Shown: positions 1 to 5,018 of the stretch, one piece after another
How the letters are laid out: every line of letters starts with the position of its first letter
How positions within the stretch are numbered: the stretch's first letter is position 1
Assembly (NCBI GenBank): GCA_026002715.1
Contig: BOCC01000147.1
Location: 1-5,018, forward strand
Source of the DNA: Synergistales bacterium
Lineage (GTDB): Bacteria > Synergistota > Synergistia > Synergistales > Aminobacteriaceae
DNA: 5,018 nt
Reading direction: 5' to 3'
The notes under the pieces: model-generated
The model's database searches: none
Seen by the model: only the letters and a program-made list of their open reading frames with translations
Told to the model about the DNA's origin: nothing
Position numbers and translations under genes: made by a program

Positions 1-428
1 GCGGGAAGTACGACGGCGCTCTTGGCTGCGTCGCGGCTCTTGAGGTTGTGGAAACGCTTGTTTCGTCCGGCAAAAAGCTCCGTCATCCCTTGGATGTCGT
101 GGTGTTCGCAGACGAGGAGGGCGCGCGCTTTGGCAGCGGCATGATGGGCAGCAGCGCATTTTGCGGCGCCCCTCTTGATAATTTCCGACCCACGGACAGC
201 GACAAAGCCGGCATGAACAGAGCCGACGCGCTGAGGGTTTTTGGCGTGGACTATAAAGAGATGGGGCGCGCCGCGCGAGACAAAAAAAGCGTCCTCTGCG
301 CGCTTGAGCTGCATATCGAACAGGGAGCCTCGCTCTTTCAAACCAATATCCCGATAGGAGTCGTGACCACGATAGCCGATCATGACCATAATGAAAGTTT
401 TTATCGAAATCCAGTTTCCCAAGCCTGA
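1..428 (+). CDS. Hydantoinase/carbamoylase-family amidase (allantoate amidohydrolase or N-carbamoyl amino acid hydrolase), internal fragment
   Basis: This is the middle of a zinc-dependent M20-type amidase that removes a carbamoyl or ureido group, for example allantoate to ureidoglycine plus ammonia and CO2. It is open at the left edge; reading starts in frame at base 3. Visible family motifs are GKYDGALG with the metal-ligand Asp (codon at 12), FADEEGARFGSGMMGS with the Glu pair (114-119), and LELHIEQG with the metal-ligand His (312-314). Family members are about 400-420 residues; only about 125 are here, roughly residues 80-205. Homology runs through IPIGVVTTIA, ending at base 377. The next codons, up to the TGA at 426-428, are antisense of the facing permease gene and do not resemble this family, so the dimerisation domain and the C-terminal half of the catalytic domain are missing. 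Family assignment is firm. Allantoate as substrate is inferred from the allantoinase and AllE nearby; an N-carbamoyl amino acid is equally compatible with the motifs. Confidence 0.85.
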   Translation, partial: GKYDGALGCVAALEVVETLVSSGKKLRHPLDVVVFADEEGARFGSGMMGSSAFCGAPLDNFRPTDSDKAGMNRADALRVFGVDYKEMGRAARDKKSVLCALELHIEQGASLFQTNIPIGVVTTIADHDHNESFYRNPVSQA

Positions 429-1064
429 GTTTACGCCCGAGATGGGAACCAGCATGGCCCCCGCGATGCCGGCCAGCATGGCCGAAAGCGCCCAGCCGAG
501 AATGGCGTAGCGCTGCACGTCCACTCCCATCAGGAGGGCCGTCTCGGAGTCCTGCGCCATAGCCCTAAGCGCGCGTCCGGGGCGGGTATAGCGCATGAAC
601 AAAATAAACGCGACGATAAAAAGGCAGGAGAGCTCCATAACGAGCATGCGTCCCTTTGGAATGAAAATATTGCCTATCTGATAGACGCCGCTTACCACCG
701 CCGGAACTCCGCGGTGCTTTTCTCCGAAAAATATCAGGACTAAGCTCTCGACCATCATAGCCGTGCCGGCGGACAGAAGCATAGTGCTTTCATCCCGCAC
801 GCTGCGCCGCATGACCGGCTTGAATAAAAAGAACTGAAAAAGAGCGCCTACCGCGGCCAATGTAACGGCCGAGGCCAAAAGCGCCGCGGCGAAAGGGAGC
901 TTCATGCTGCCGTAAACGTAATAAGTCACAAACCCACCAAGGACGTAAAGCTGCCCATGGGCGAAATTAAGGACATTCATAAGAGAAAAGATCAGCGTCA
1001 GCCCTAGGGCGATGAGCGCGTATTGAGTACCAGTGTATAATCCATTGAAAATAACCTGTCCCAT
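375..1064 (-). CDS. Liv-type ABC transporter permease (LivH family), 3'-truncated
   Basis: This is an inner-membrane permease of the branched-chain amino acid (HAAT) ABC importer family. It starts at ATG 1064-1062, with AGAGGG about 8 bases upstream. The N-terminus MGQVIFNGLYTGTQYALIAL and the following NFAHGQLYVLGGF (about residues 33-45) are typical of LivH. Hydrophobic segments lie near residues 5-30, 38-52, 57-82, 95-113, 140-157 and 185-207. The cytoplasmic coupling loop RPGRALRAMAQDSETALLMGVD is at residues 161-182. The frame matches the family for 230 residues, to IKTFIMVMIG. There the family normally continues GGxGS and has roughly 60-80 more residues; E. coli LivH is about 308. Instead the frame runs, without a stop, into antisense of the facing amidase down to base 1, so the true C-terminus is lost. 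It lies downstream of the binding-protein gene on the same strand, separated by a hairpin. The partner permease (LivM) and ATPases (LivG, LivF) are not in the window. The transported substrate is unknown; a ureide is suggested by context. Confidence 0.88.
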
Positions 1065-1090
1065 TTCGACACCCTCTTCTTGCTATATAA

Positions 1091-1129
1091 AAAACGATGG
1101 CTATCCCCTGAGAAAAGGGGACGGCCATC
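1091..1129 (-). terminator. Intrinsic terminator or attenuator between binding protein and permease genes
   Basis: An inverted repeat joins 1096-1101 (GATGGC) with 1124-1129 (GCCATC), and inside it 1104-1109 with 1116-1121 (four C-G pairs flanked by A-T pairs), leaving a 6-base loop and a 2-by-2 internal mismatch. On the minus strand the stem is followed by GTTTTTTATATA (1095 downward), the U-tract expected of a Rho-independent terminator. It lies 13 bases after the binding-protein stop and about 31 bases before the permease ATG. The likely role is partial termination, giving more binding protein than permease; protection of the upstream mRNA 3' end is an alternative. Confidence 0.75.
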
Positions 1130-1142
1130 TATATCTTACGAA

Positions 1143-2336
1143 TTATTCCGCGTCGCCTACAAACAAAGTCTTGAAGTCGCCGTTTTCATAGACATTGACG
1201 ACCATGGGTATAGATATCTGACGCCTCTGCTTAAAATACGACGCTCCGATGTAGCGAAGGGGGCGGCCGTCTTTGAGGTAGGGGTTGGGCATGGAGAAAT
1301 CATCTATAGCGGCCTTGAACTTCTCTATATCTTCGATGGCCTCTGGGCCGGCTTTTTTGATGGTGTTCAGGATAATCTCGAGGGCGTAAACCTTGGTTCC
1401 GGCCTCGTCGTTCCATTCACCCGCGACCTTTTCGTATCGCTTCATGAACTCCTCCATCTGAACGCTGCGGATTTCGGGCGTGCTCGCTCCGCCGACGGAT
1501 ATGAAGCCGTTGGCGGCGTCGCCGGCAAGCTCGGCTATCACTTTTGCGTCCTGAGCGTTTTCCGTGCTGATAACGCCCTTGAAACCAAGCTCACGGGCGG
1601 CCTTTATTAAAAGCGGCGTGTCCGACGGAGCCGGGCCGGCCAGCACTAAAAGGTCCGGGTTTTTGGCTACTATGCCTGACATGGCCGGGAAGAAGTCCGT
1701 GGTTCCGGGCTCGTAGGTATCCCTGTCGGCGAGGATTTCGAGGCCGAGCTTCTTCGCGGCGTCGACGCCGTCGTCCCTCTGGTTCAAAGACTCTGAATCG
1801 TTGCGCGACACGAAAGCCACTGACTTAATTCCGTTTTTCTCGATGAGGTATTTATAGATGACGGGTCCGGCCTGGTATGACGCGATCATTCCCAAAATGG
1901 AGTTGGAAGCCGGAGCTGTGTAAAGATTTCTGGAGAAGGAATAGGGTATGCTGATAGCGCCGCCTTTTTCGATGATGGGGACGATAGCCATGGACGTCGG
2001 GTCGATGTTGGGGCCGATAATGTAGTGAATTTTTTCCTCATAAATAAGGCGCTCGGCGCCGGAAACGGAGACCTTCGGATCGTTGCGGTCGTCGATGGCG
2101 ACTATCTGTATCTTGTATTTCTCGCCGCCTATTTCAAAGCCGCCCTGTTCGTTGATAATTTCAGCCGCGGCCTCGGCACAGTAGCGGTTGACAAGCCCCC
2201 ACGACGCGGCGGGACCGCTCATAACACCCAAAACACCGATTTTGAGAACCTTTTCCGCCGCAAAGGCTCCCGAGGCACACAACAGCGCCATAAATAACGA
2301 TAAAGCGAGCACTTTTACACAACACGTCTTTTTCAC
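1143..2336 (-). CDS. Liv-type ABC transporter periplasmic substrate-binding protein
   Basis: This is the extracytoplasmic receptor of a HAAT-family importer (type I periplasmic binding fold, LivK/BraC/AmiC-like). The 397-residue product starts at GTG 2336-2334, with a strong GGGAGGG 8 bases upstream. Residues 1-26 form a signal peptide: basic MKK, a hydrophobic core LALSLFMALLCA, and an AFA cleavage site before AEKVLKIGV. Cys20 is not in a proper lipobox (Leu precedes it), so a soluble periplasmic protein is more likely than a lipoprotein. The mature protein opens with the typical KIGVLGVMSGPAASWG; AAAEIINEQGGFEIGGEKY and DDRNDPKVSVSGAERLI follow, as in the family. The length is normal (about 370-400). 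It lies between allantoinase (89 bases upstream) and the permease (78 bases downstream) on one strand, so it probably belongs to the same transcription unit. Ligand specificity cannot be read from sequence. Linkage to allantoinase suggests allantoin, allantoate or another ureide or amide; an amino acid is also possible. Confidence 0.9.
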   Translation of the reverse strand: MKKTCCVKVLALSLFMALLCASGAFAAEKVLKIGVLGVMSGPAASWGLVNRYCAEAAAEIINEQGGFEIGGEKYKIQIVAIDDRNDPKVSVSGAERLIYEEKIHYIIGPNIDPTSMAIVPIIEKGGAISIPYSFSRNLYTAPASNSILGMIASYQAGPVIYKYLIEKNGIKSVAFVSRNDSESLNQRDDGVDAAKKLGLEILADRDTYEPGTTDFFPAMSGIVAKNPDLLVLAGPAPSDTPLLIKAARELGFKGVISTENAQDAKVIAELAGDAANGFISVGGASTPEIRSVQMEEFMKRYEKVAGEWNDEAGTKVYALEIILNTIKKAGPEAIEDIEKFKAAIDDFSMPNPYLKDGRPLRYIGASYFKQRRQISIPMVVNVYENGDFKTLFVGDAE

Positions 2337-2425
2337 TTGTAAAACCCTCCCTGTGTCAAATTTGAAATCAAAAGCCTAAAGTTATAGCAGCGCCTGAATC
2401 CTGATGCCCTTATCCGCGCGTCGCC

Positions 2426-3790
2426 TTAGCCGTCACCTCCGTTTTTCAGTTTCAGTCTGCCGCAGCCCCAGTCCGCCTTTCTTTCGCCGTCTTTATGGAC
2501 GAGTTTTCCCCGAACAAAAGTGGCCACAGGCAGTCCCTTCCCTTTTAAACCGACGAAAGCCGATATTTTATTCAGATAGAAAAGAGAATCGGGCGTAACG
2601 CTCCACTCGCGGTCTGGGTCAAAAATAACGAGATCGGCGTCAAAACCAATATCCACGGCTCCCTTGCGTCCGTAAAGCCCGAAAATACGGGCCGGCCCCT
2701 CGGATAACGCCTTTGGGATAAGAGTCGGGCTCAAGTTCCTGCGCGTTGCGGCGTCGTAAAAAACCTGCATTGTCGTCTGTATACCTGATATACCGCCCCA
2801 AGCCTCGAAAGCGCCGTTCTCCTCGCTCTTTTCCCTCTGCGCGCATGGGGAGTGGTCGGAGGCTACGCACTGCAATGTTCCGTCCGCGACGTAATCCCAC
2901 AGCCGATCCACCGCTTCCCGTTCTCTCAAAGGCGGAGCGCATTTATAGATCGCCCCGTCTCTTAGAAGATCCTCCTCTGAATAAACAAGGTAATGTGTAC
3001 AGGTCTCCGCCGAGACGGGAAGTCCTTCCGACCTCGCGCGCCGTATGAGCTCCGCCGCGTCGGGATGGCTGACGTGGCATATATGAGCCCCCGCGCCGGT
3101 TTCACGAACCAGATTTATGACGTTTTCCGTGGCTATCAGTTCCGCCGACAGGGGGCGCGAGCGCAGAAAATCCGCTCTTCCCTTGCGGCCTTCTCTGAGC
3201 GCGCGGGCTTCTTCGTGTTTTATAATAGAATAATCCTCCGCGTGAAAACCGACGAGCGCGCCAAGAGACGCCGCTTTCTGCATCGCTTCCCGGATTGGCC
3301 CCATACCGAGCGAACGGTAATCGGGTGATACCGGACCGATAAAAATTTTGAAAGCCACGACGCCGGCGTCGTGCAGTTCAGCCATTTTGTCCGGGGTATC
3401 ATCGACGAGCCCGCCCCAGAAGGCGTAGTCCACAAGGGCTTTTTTTTGGACAGCCTCGTGTTTTGCCCTAAAAAGCGAGGCGTCCGTCAGAGCCGGAGCG
3501 TTCTGGAGCGGCATATCTATTATCGTCGTGACGCCGCCCGCCGCGGCCGCCATCGTTCCATGCTCGAAGTCCTCGCGCCAATTGTACCCCGGGTCGTTCA
3601 AGTGAGCGTGAACGTCAATTGCCCCCGGAAAAACGAACTTTCCAGCCGCGTCTTCAATTTGCCGCGCTTCCCATACGATTTCTTTGCGTGTAATCGCGGC
3701 AATTTTCTCCTGCGCCACGTATAAATTTCCCTCAAAAAAACCATCCGACGCCGCGATTATTCCATTTTGTACGAGAAGATCGAAAATAAT
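2426..3790 (-). CDS. allB: Allantoinase
   Basis: This cytoplasmic amidohydrolase opens the hydantoin ring of (S)-allantoin to give allantoate. Numbered from an ATT start at 3790 the product is 454 residues, against 453 for E. coli AllB. The full binuclear metal site is visible: His61 and His63 in IDVHAHLNDPG, the carboxylated Lys148 in VVAFKIFIG, His183 in GFHAED, His239 in HICHVSHP, and Asp312 in SDHSPC. CAPPLR and AWGGISG further mark allantoinase rather than dihydropyrimidinase or dihydroorotase. The first in-frame conventional start, GTG at 3718, would remove the usual N-terminal strand. The frame upstream of it reads FDLLVQNGIIAAS, which aligns with the family start, and is preceded by GGAGG. 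No ATG, GTG or TTG occurs between that site and 3718, so ATT at 3790 or 3787 is the best start. It is first in the minus-strand series, reading toward the binding protein, and divergent from allE. A hydantoinase with another substrate remains a minor alternative. Confidence 0.93.
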   Translation of the reverse strand: MIFDLLVQNGIIAASDGFFEGNLYVAQEKIAAITRKEIVWEARQIEDAAGKFVFPGAIDVHAHLNDPGYNWREDFEHGTMAAAAGGVTTIIDMPLQNAPALTDASLFRAKHEAVQKKALVDYAFWGGLVDDTPDKMAELHDAGVVAFKIFIGPVSPDYRSLGMGPIREAMQKAASLGALVGFHAEDYSIIKHEEARALREGRKGRADFLRSRPLSAELIATENVINLVRETGAGAHICHVSHPDAAELIRRARSEGLPVSAETCTHYLVYSEEDLLRDGAIYKCAPPLREREAVDRLWDYVADGTLQCVASDHSPCAQREKSEENGAFEAWGGISGIQTTMQVFYDAATRRNLSPTLIPKALSEGPARIFGLYGRKGAVDIGFDADLVIFDPDREWSVTPDSLFYLNKISAFVGLKGKGLPVATFVRGKLVHKDGERKADWGCGRLKLKNGGDG

Positions 3791-3796
3791 CCGACA

Positions 3797-3801
3797 CCTC
3801 C
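3797..3801 (-). promoter_or_regulatory. Ribosome binding site deciding the ATT start of allantoinase
   Basis: On the minus strand GGAGG (3801-3797) is followed by TGTCGG and then ATT (3790) ATT (3787) TTC GAT. Spacing is 6 bases to the first ATT and 9 to the second, both acceptable. The reading frame upstream of this point closes at a TGA (3817-3815), and the residues between are not family-like. A weaker GAGGG near 3733-3729 lies 10 bases before the GTG at 3718 and could give a shorter product. Confidence 0.7.
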
Positions 3802-3821
3802 GTCCGAGACATATTCATAAA

Positions 3822-3850
3822 TTAGTAAACTGATTGTCAGTCAGTATAAT
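3822..3850 (+). promoter_or_regulatory. Candidate sigma-70-type promoter for allE
   Basis: A perfect TATAAT (3845-3850) has TTAGTA 17 bases upstream (3822-3827), which matches TTGACA at only 3 of 6 positions and overlaps the palindrome at 3821-3834. In an AT-rich region a chance TATAAT is not rare. It would leave a leader of about 155 bases. TATACT at 3943-3948 is an alternative -10 without a good -35. Confidence 0.3.
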
Positions 3851-3900
3851 GACGTCTCACCTAAAACACATTGTGAAATATAACCAAAAAATAATTATTT

Positions 3901-3915
3901 TATTAGTGACTAATA
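3901..3915. repeat. Perfect 15-bp palindrome, candidate operator
   Basis: TATTAGT and ACTAATA flank a central G, giving two perfect 7-base arms. A shorter imperfect relative, ATTAGT-AA-ACTGAT, sits at 3821-3834 with one arm mismatch. The size, symmetry and location in a divergent promoter region fit a dimeric repressor site. The GT-N-AC core is loosely like GntR/FadR-type operators, but no regulator gene is visible and the assignment is inference. Confidence 0.45.
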
Positions 3916-4014
3916 CATAATGATTTCAAATTCCTCTTTCTTTATACTTAGCCTCGAATATTTTAGGGTACTCTCTGCCGCCCATTGGCAATATTTTACA
4001 GGAGGCGATTTTGT

Positions 4015-4797
4015 ATGGGTTATCCCAAAGGGAACTTGGTCAGCCGCGCGATTGTGAAGCCCGGACTATATACTGTTATACCACCGGAAGGAAGAGTTTT
4101 CAACGTTCTGCCGCATTTCGAGGGTTTTTCTACGACGATTCTCGCGTCGCCAAAATACGGCGCCAGCTTTGTTTTTTATGTTTCAGCCTTAGAACCGGGG
4201 GCCAAGACCAATAAGACTTGGTGCAAAGAAGAGGGAATCGAAAGTTTCGTCTATTTTATGGACGAGGAAAAGGCCGGGGAGGGAAAGCTCACGGTGCGCG
4301 TTGGCGGCGAGGAAAAGACATTATCGCAGGGCGGCTACGTCTACGCCCCCCCAGGCGCCGGACTTGATATATGCAACAAATCCCAAAGCAGGATACGTAT
4401 TTTGCTCTATAAACAGCGATATATTCCCTTAGCCGGCTACGAGGCGCGCGCGGTATGGGGCAACGTCAACGACATCAAAGAGAGAATTTACGACAACATG
4501 GAAAACGTCTTTGTTCAGGATTTCCTGCCCATGGACCTCGGGTTTGATATGAATTTCCATATCCTGAGCTTCGAGCCGGCCGGAAGCCATCCTTTCATCG
4601 AGACGCATGTGCAGGAGCACGGAGCTTATATTCTCTCCGGTCAGGGCGTCTATATGCTGGACGAGGATTATGTGCAGGTGCAAAAAGAGGACTTCATATG
4701 GTTTGGGCCGTTTGCCAAGCAGGCCGTCTACGCGACGGGGCGCGAGCGGCTGAGCTATATCTACTCCAAGGACTTCAACAGGGACGTGGAGCTTTAA
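4015..4797 (+). CDS. allE: (S)-ureidoglycine aminohydrolase
   Basis: This bicupin enzyme converts (S)-ureidoglycine, the product of allantoate amidohydrolase, to (S)-ureidoglycolate and ammonia. ATG 4015 is chosen because AGGAGG lies 9 bases upstream; a start at 3985 would add ten residues and place the ribosome binding site inside the gene. The product is 260 residues; E. coli AllE (YlbA) is 261. The C-terminal cupin has ETHVQEHGAYILSGQGVY, with Glu196, His198 and His202 at the spacing of the Mn ligands Glu235, His237 and His241 of the Arabidopsis enzyme. Gln236 is 34 residues after His202 (equivalent of Gln275), and Lys252 is 50 after it, in the place of the catalytic-pocket Lys291. The N-terminal half is the second, non-catalytic cupin (EGFSTTILASPKYGASFVFYV, near residues 36-56). 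Transcription diverges from allantoinase and continues into the flavoprotein gene 18 bases downstream. All key residues are present, so it is probably active. Confidence 0.94.
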   Translation: MGYPKGNLVSRAIVKPGLYTVIPPEGRVFNVLPHFEGFSTTILASPKYGASFVFYVSALEPGAKTNKTWCKEEGIESFVYFMDEEKAGEGKLTVRVGGEEKTLSQGGYVYAPPGAGLDICNKSQSRIRILLYKQRYIPLAGYEARAVWGNVNDIKERIYDNMENVFVQDFLPMDLGFDMNFHILSFEPAGSHPFIETHVQEHGAYILSGQGVYMLDEDYVQVQKEDFIWFGPFAKQAVYATGRERLSYIYSKDFNRDVEL

Positions 4798-4815
4798 ACA
4801 GAGGAGGCGGGGAAA

Positions 4816-5018
4816 ATGGGAAAAATTCGCGTAGGCATCATCGGCGGCGGCATATCCGGAACGGCTTTGGGCTATCACCTGAGCCTTTACGATGACGCGG
4901 AAGTCGTGTTATTCGAGAAAAACGCCATAGGATGCGGCACGACGGCTAAATCAGCCGGCACGGTATGTCTTTTTGACGACTCGCTGCGCAACAGATATTG
5001 GGACGTGCGACTCTATGG
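4816..5018 (+). CDS. FAD-dependent oxidoreductase (D-amino acid/glycine oxidase type), N-terminal fragment
   Basis: Only the first 67 residues lie in the window. ATG 4816 follows GAGGAGG by 8 bases. The N-terminus KIRVGIIGGGISGTALGYHL is a Rossmann beta-alpha-beta unit with the GGGISG dinucleotide-binding motif (near residues 9-14). The strand AEVVLFEKNAIGCGTTAKSAGTV (near residues 31-53) carries the acidic residue that binds the adenosine ribose and the G-x-G-x-T-x-x-S-A-G stretch typical of the DAO superfamily (sarcosine, glycine or D-amino acid oxidases and dehydrogenases). The 18-base gap to allE indicates a shared operon. The substrate cannot be read from this fragment. Context suggests a product of ureide breakdown such as a glyoxylate- or glycine-derived compound, but this is speculation. 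Other GGGxSG flavoproteins remain possible. Confidence 0.85.
   Translation, partial: MGKIRVGIIGGGISGTALGYHLSLYDDAEVVLFEKNAIGCGTTAKSAGTVCLFDDSLRNRYWDVRLY

Larger units (their letters stand above)
3791..4014. promoter_or_regulatory. Divergent intergenic control region between allantoinase and allE
   Basis: This 224-base stretch is clearly more AT-rich than the genes on either side and contains no plausible ORF. It must carry the start signals for both the minus-strand allantoinase series and the plus-strand allE pair. It holds palindromes at 3821-3834 and 3901-3915, a short inverted repeat at 3829-3841, TATAAT at 3845-3850, TATACT at 3943-3948, and the allE ribosome binding site AGGAGG at 4000-4005. 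On the minus strand the best -35-like match is CTGACA (3842-3837) with TATGAA 15 bases on, which is weak. Confidence 0.7.

Noticed and set aside
1080..1610. A 176-residue plus-strand open frame
   Set aside because: It is antisense to the binding-protein gene and the terminator hairpin, has no ribosome binding site or family motif, and is explained by codon-phase shadowing.
2274..2284. Possible lipoprotein cysteine (Cys20) in the binding protein
   Set aside because: The residue before Cys is Leu rather than Gly, Ala or Ser, and a normal AFA signal peptidase I site follows, so a lipobox is not supported.
2354..2359. Perfect TTGACA on the minus strand before the binding-protein gene
   Set aside because: It lies directly before the ribosome binding site, and the -10 position at 17 bases would fall on the start codon (GTGAAA), so it cannot be a normal promoter for this gene.
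2337..2425. Terminator after allantoinase
   Set aside because: No GC-rich stem followed by a T-run could be found on the minus strand in this 89-base gap, so read-through into the transporter genes is more likely.
2435..2440. GGAGGT on the minus strand at the end of allantoinase
   Set aside because: No start codon with a usable frame follows at the right distance; it encodes the final Gly residues of the protein.
3985..4014. Upstream in-frame start for allE adding MAIFYRRRFC
   Set aside because: The AGGAGG ribosome binding site would lie inside the coding region, the added residues are not family-like, and ATG 4015 gives the family length.
4429..4878. A 149-residue minus-strand open frame
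   Set aside because: It lies opposite allE and the start of the flavoprotein, both of which have clear family motifs; its translation shows no recognisable domain.

Overview
The window looks like part of a purine-ureide (allantoin) catabolism locus from a free-living or gut anaerobe of moderate GC content. It holds six protein-coding genes or gene fragments, no RNA genes, no mobile element and no CRISPR array. The mix of allantoinase, an M20-type amidase, ureidoglycine aminohydrolase and a branched-chain-amino-acid-type (Liv) ABC importer would suit an amino-acid and ureide fermenting lineage such as Synergistota or a related anaerobe. That taxonomic guess is inference from gene content and style only.

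Layout. Positions 1-377 (+) carry the middle of a hydantoinase/carbamoylase-family amidase (AllC / N-carbamoyl amino acid hydrolase type), open at the left edge. Positions 1064 down to 375 (-) carry the first 230 residues of a LivH-type permease. The two genes face each other and both lose recognisable homology at the same 4 bases (375-378), so this is a rearrangement or an assembly misjoin. Next on the minus strand come an intrinsic terminator-like hairpin (1096-1129), a periplasmic Liv-type substrate-binding protein (1143-2336) and an allantoinase (2426-3790). The allantoinase appears to start at an ATT codon behind a strong ribosome binding site, which gives a full 454-residue enzyme. Minus-strand transcription order is therefore allantoinase, binding protein, permease.

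Positions 3791-4014 form an AT-rich divergent intergenic region with palindromes that could be operators. To its right, on the plus strand, lie a complete bicupin (S)-ureidoglycine aminohydrolase (4015-4797) and, 18 bases later, the N-terminus of an FAD-dependent oxidoreductase of the D-amino-acid-oxidase type, cut by the window end.

Working model: the Liv-type importer brings in a ureide or related amide. Allantoinase opens allantoin to allantoate, the amidase (if truly linked) releases ureidoglycine, and AllE deaminates it to (S)-ureidoglycolate. The flavoprotein may process a product of the pathway. The enzyme identities of allantoinase and AllE are well supported by active-site residues. 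The transporter substrate, the amidase substrate and the flavoprotein role are inferred from context.
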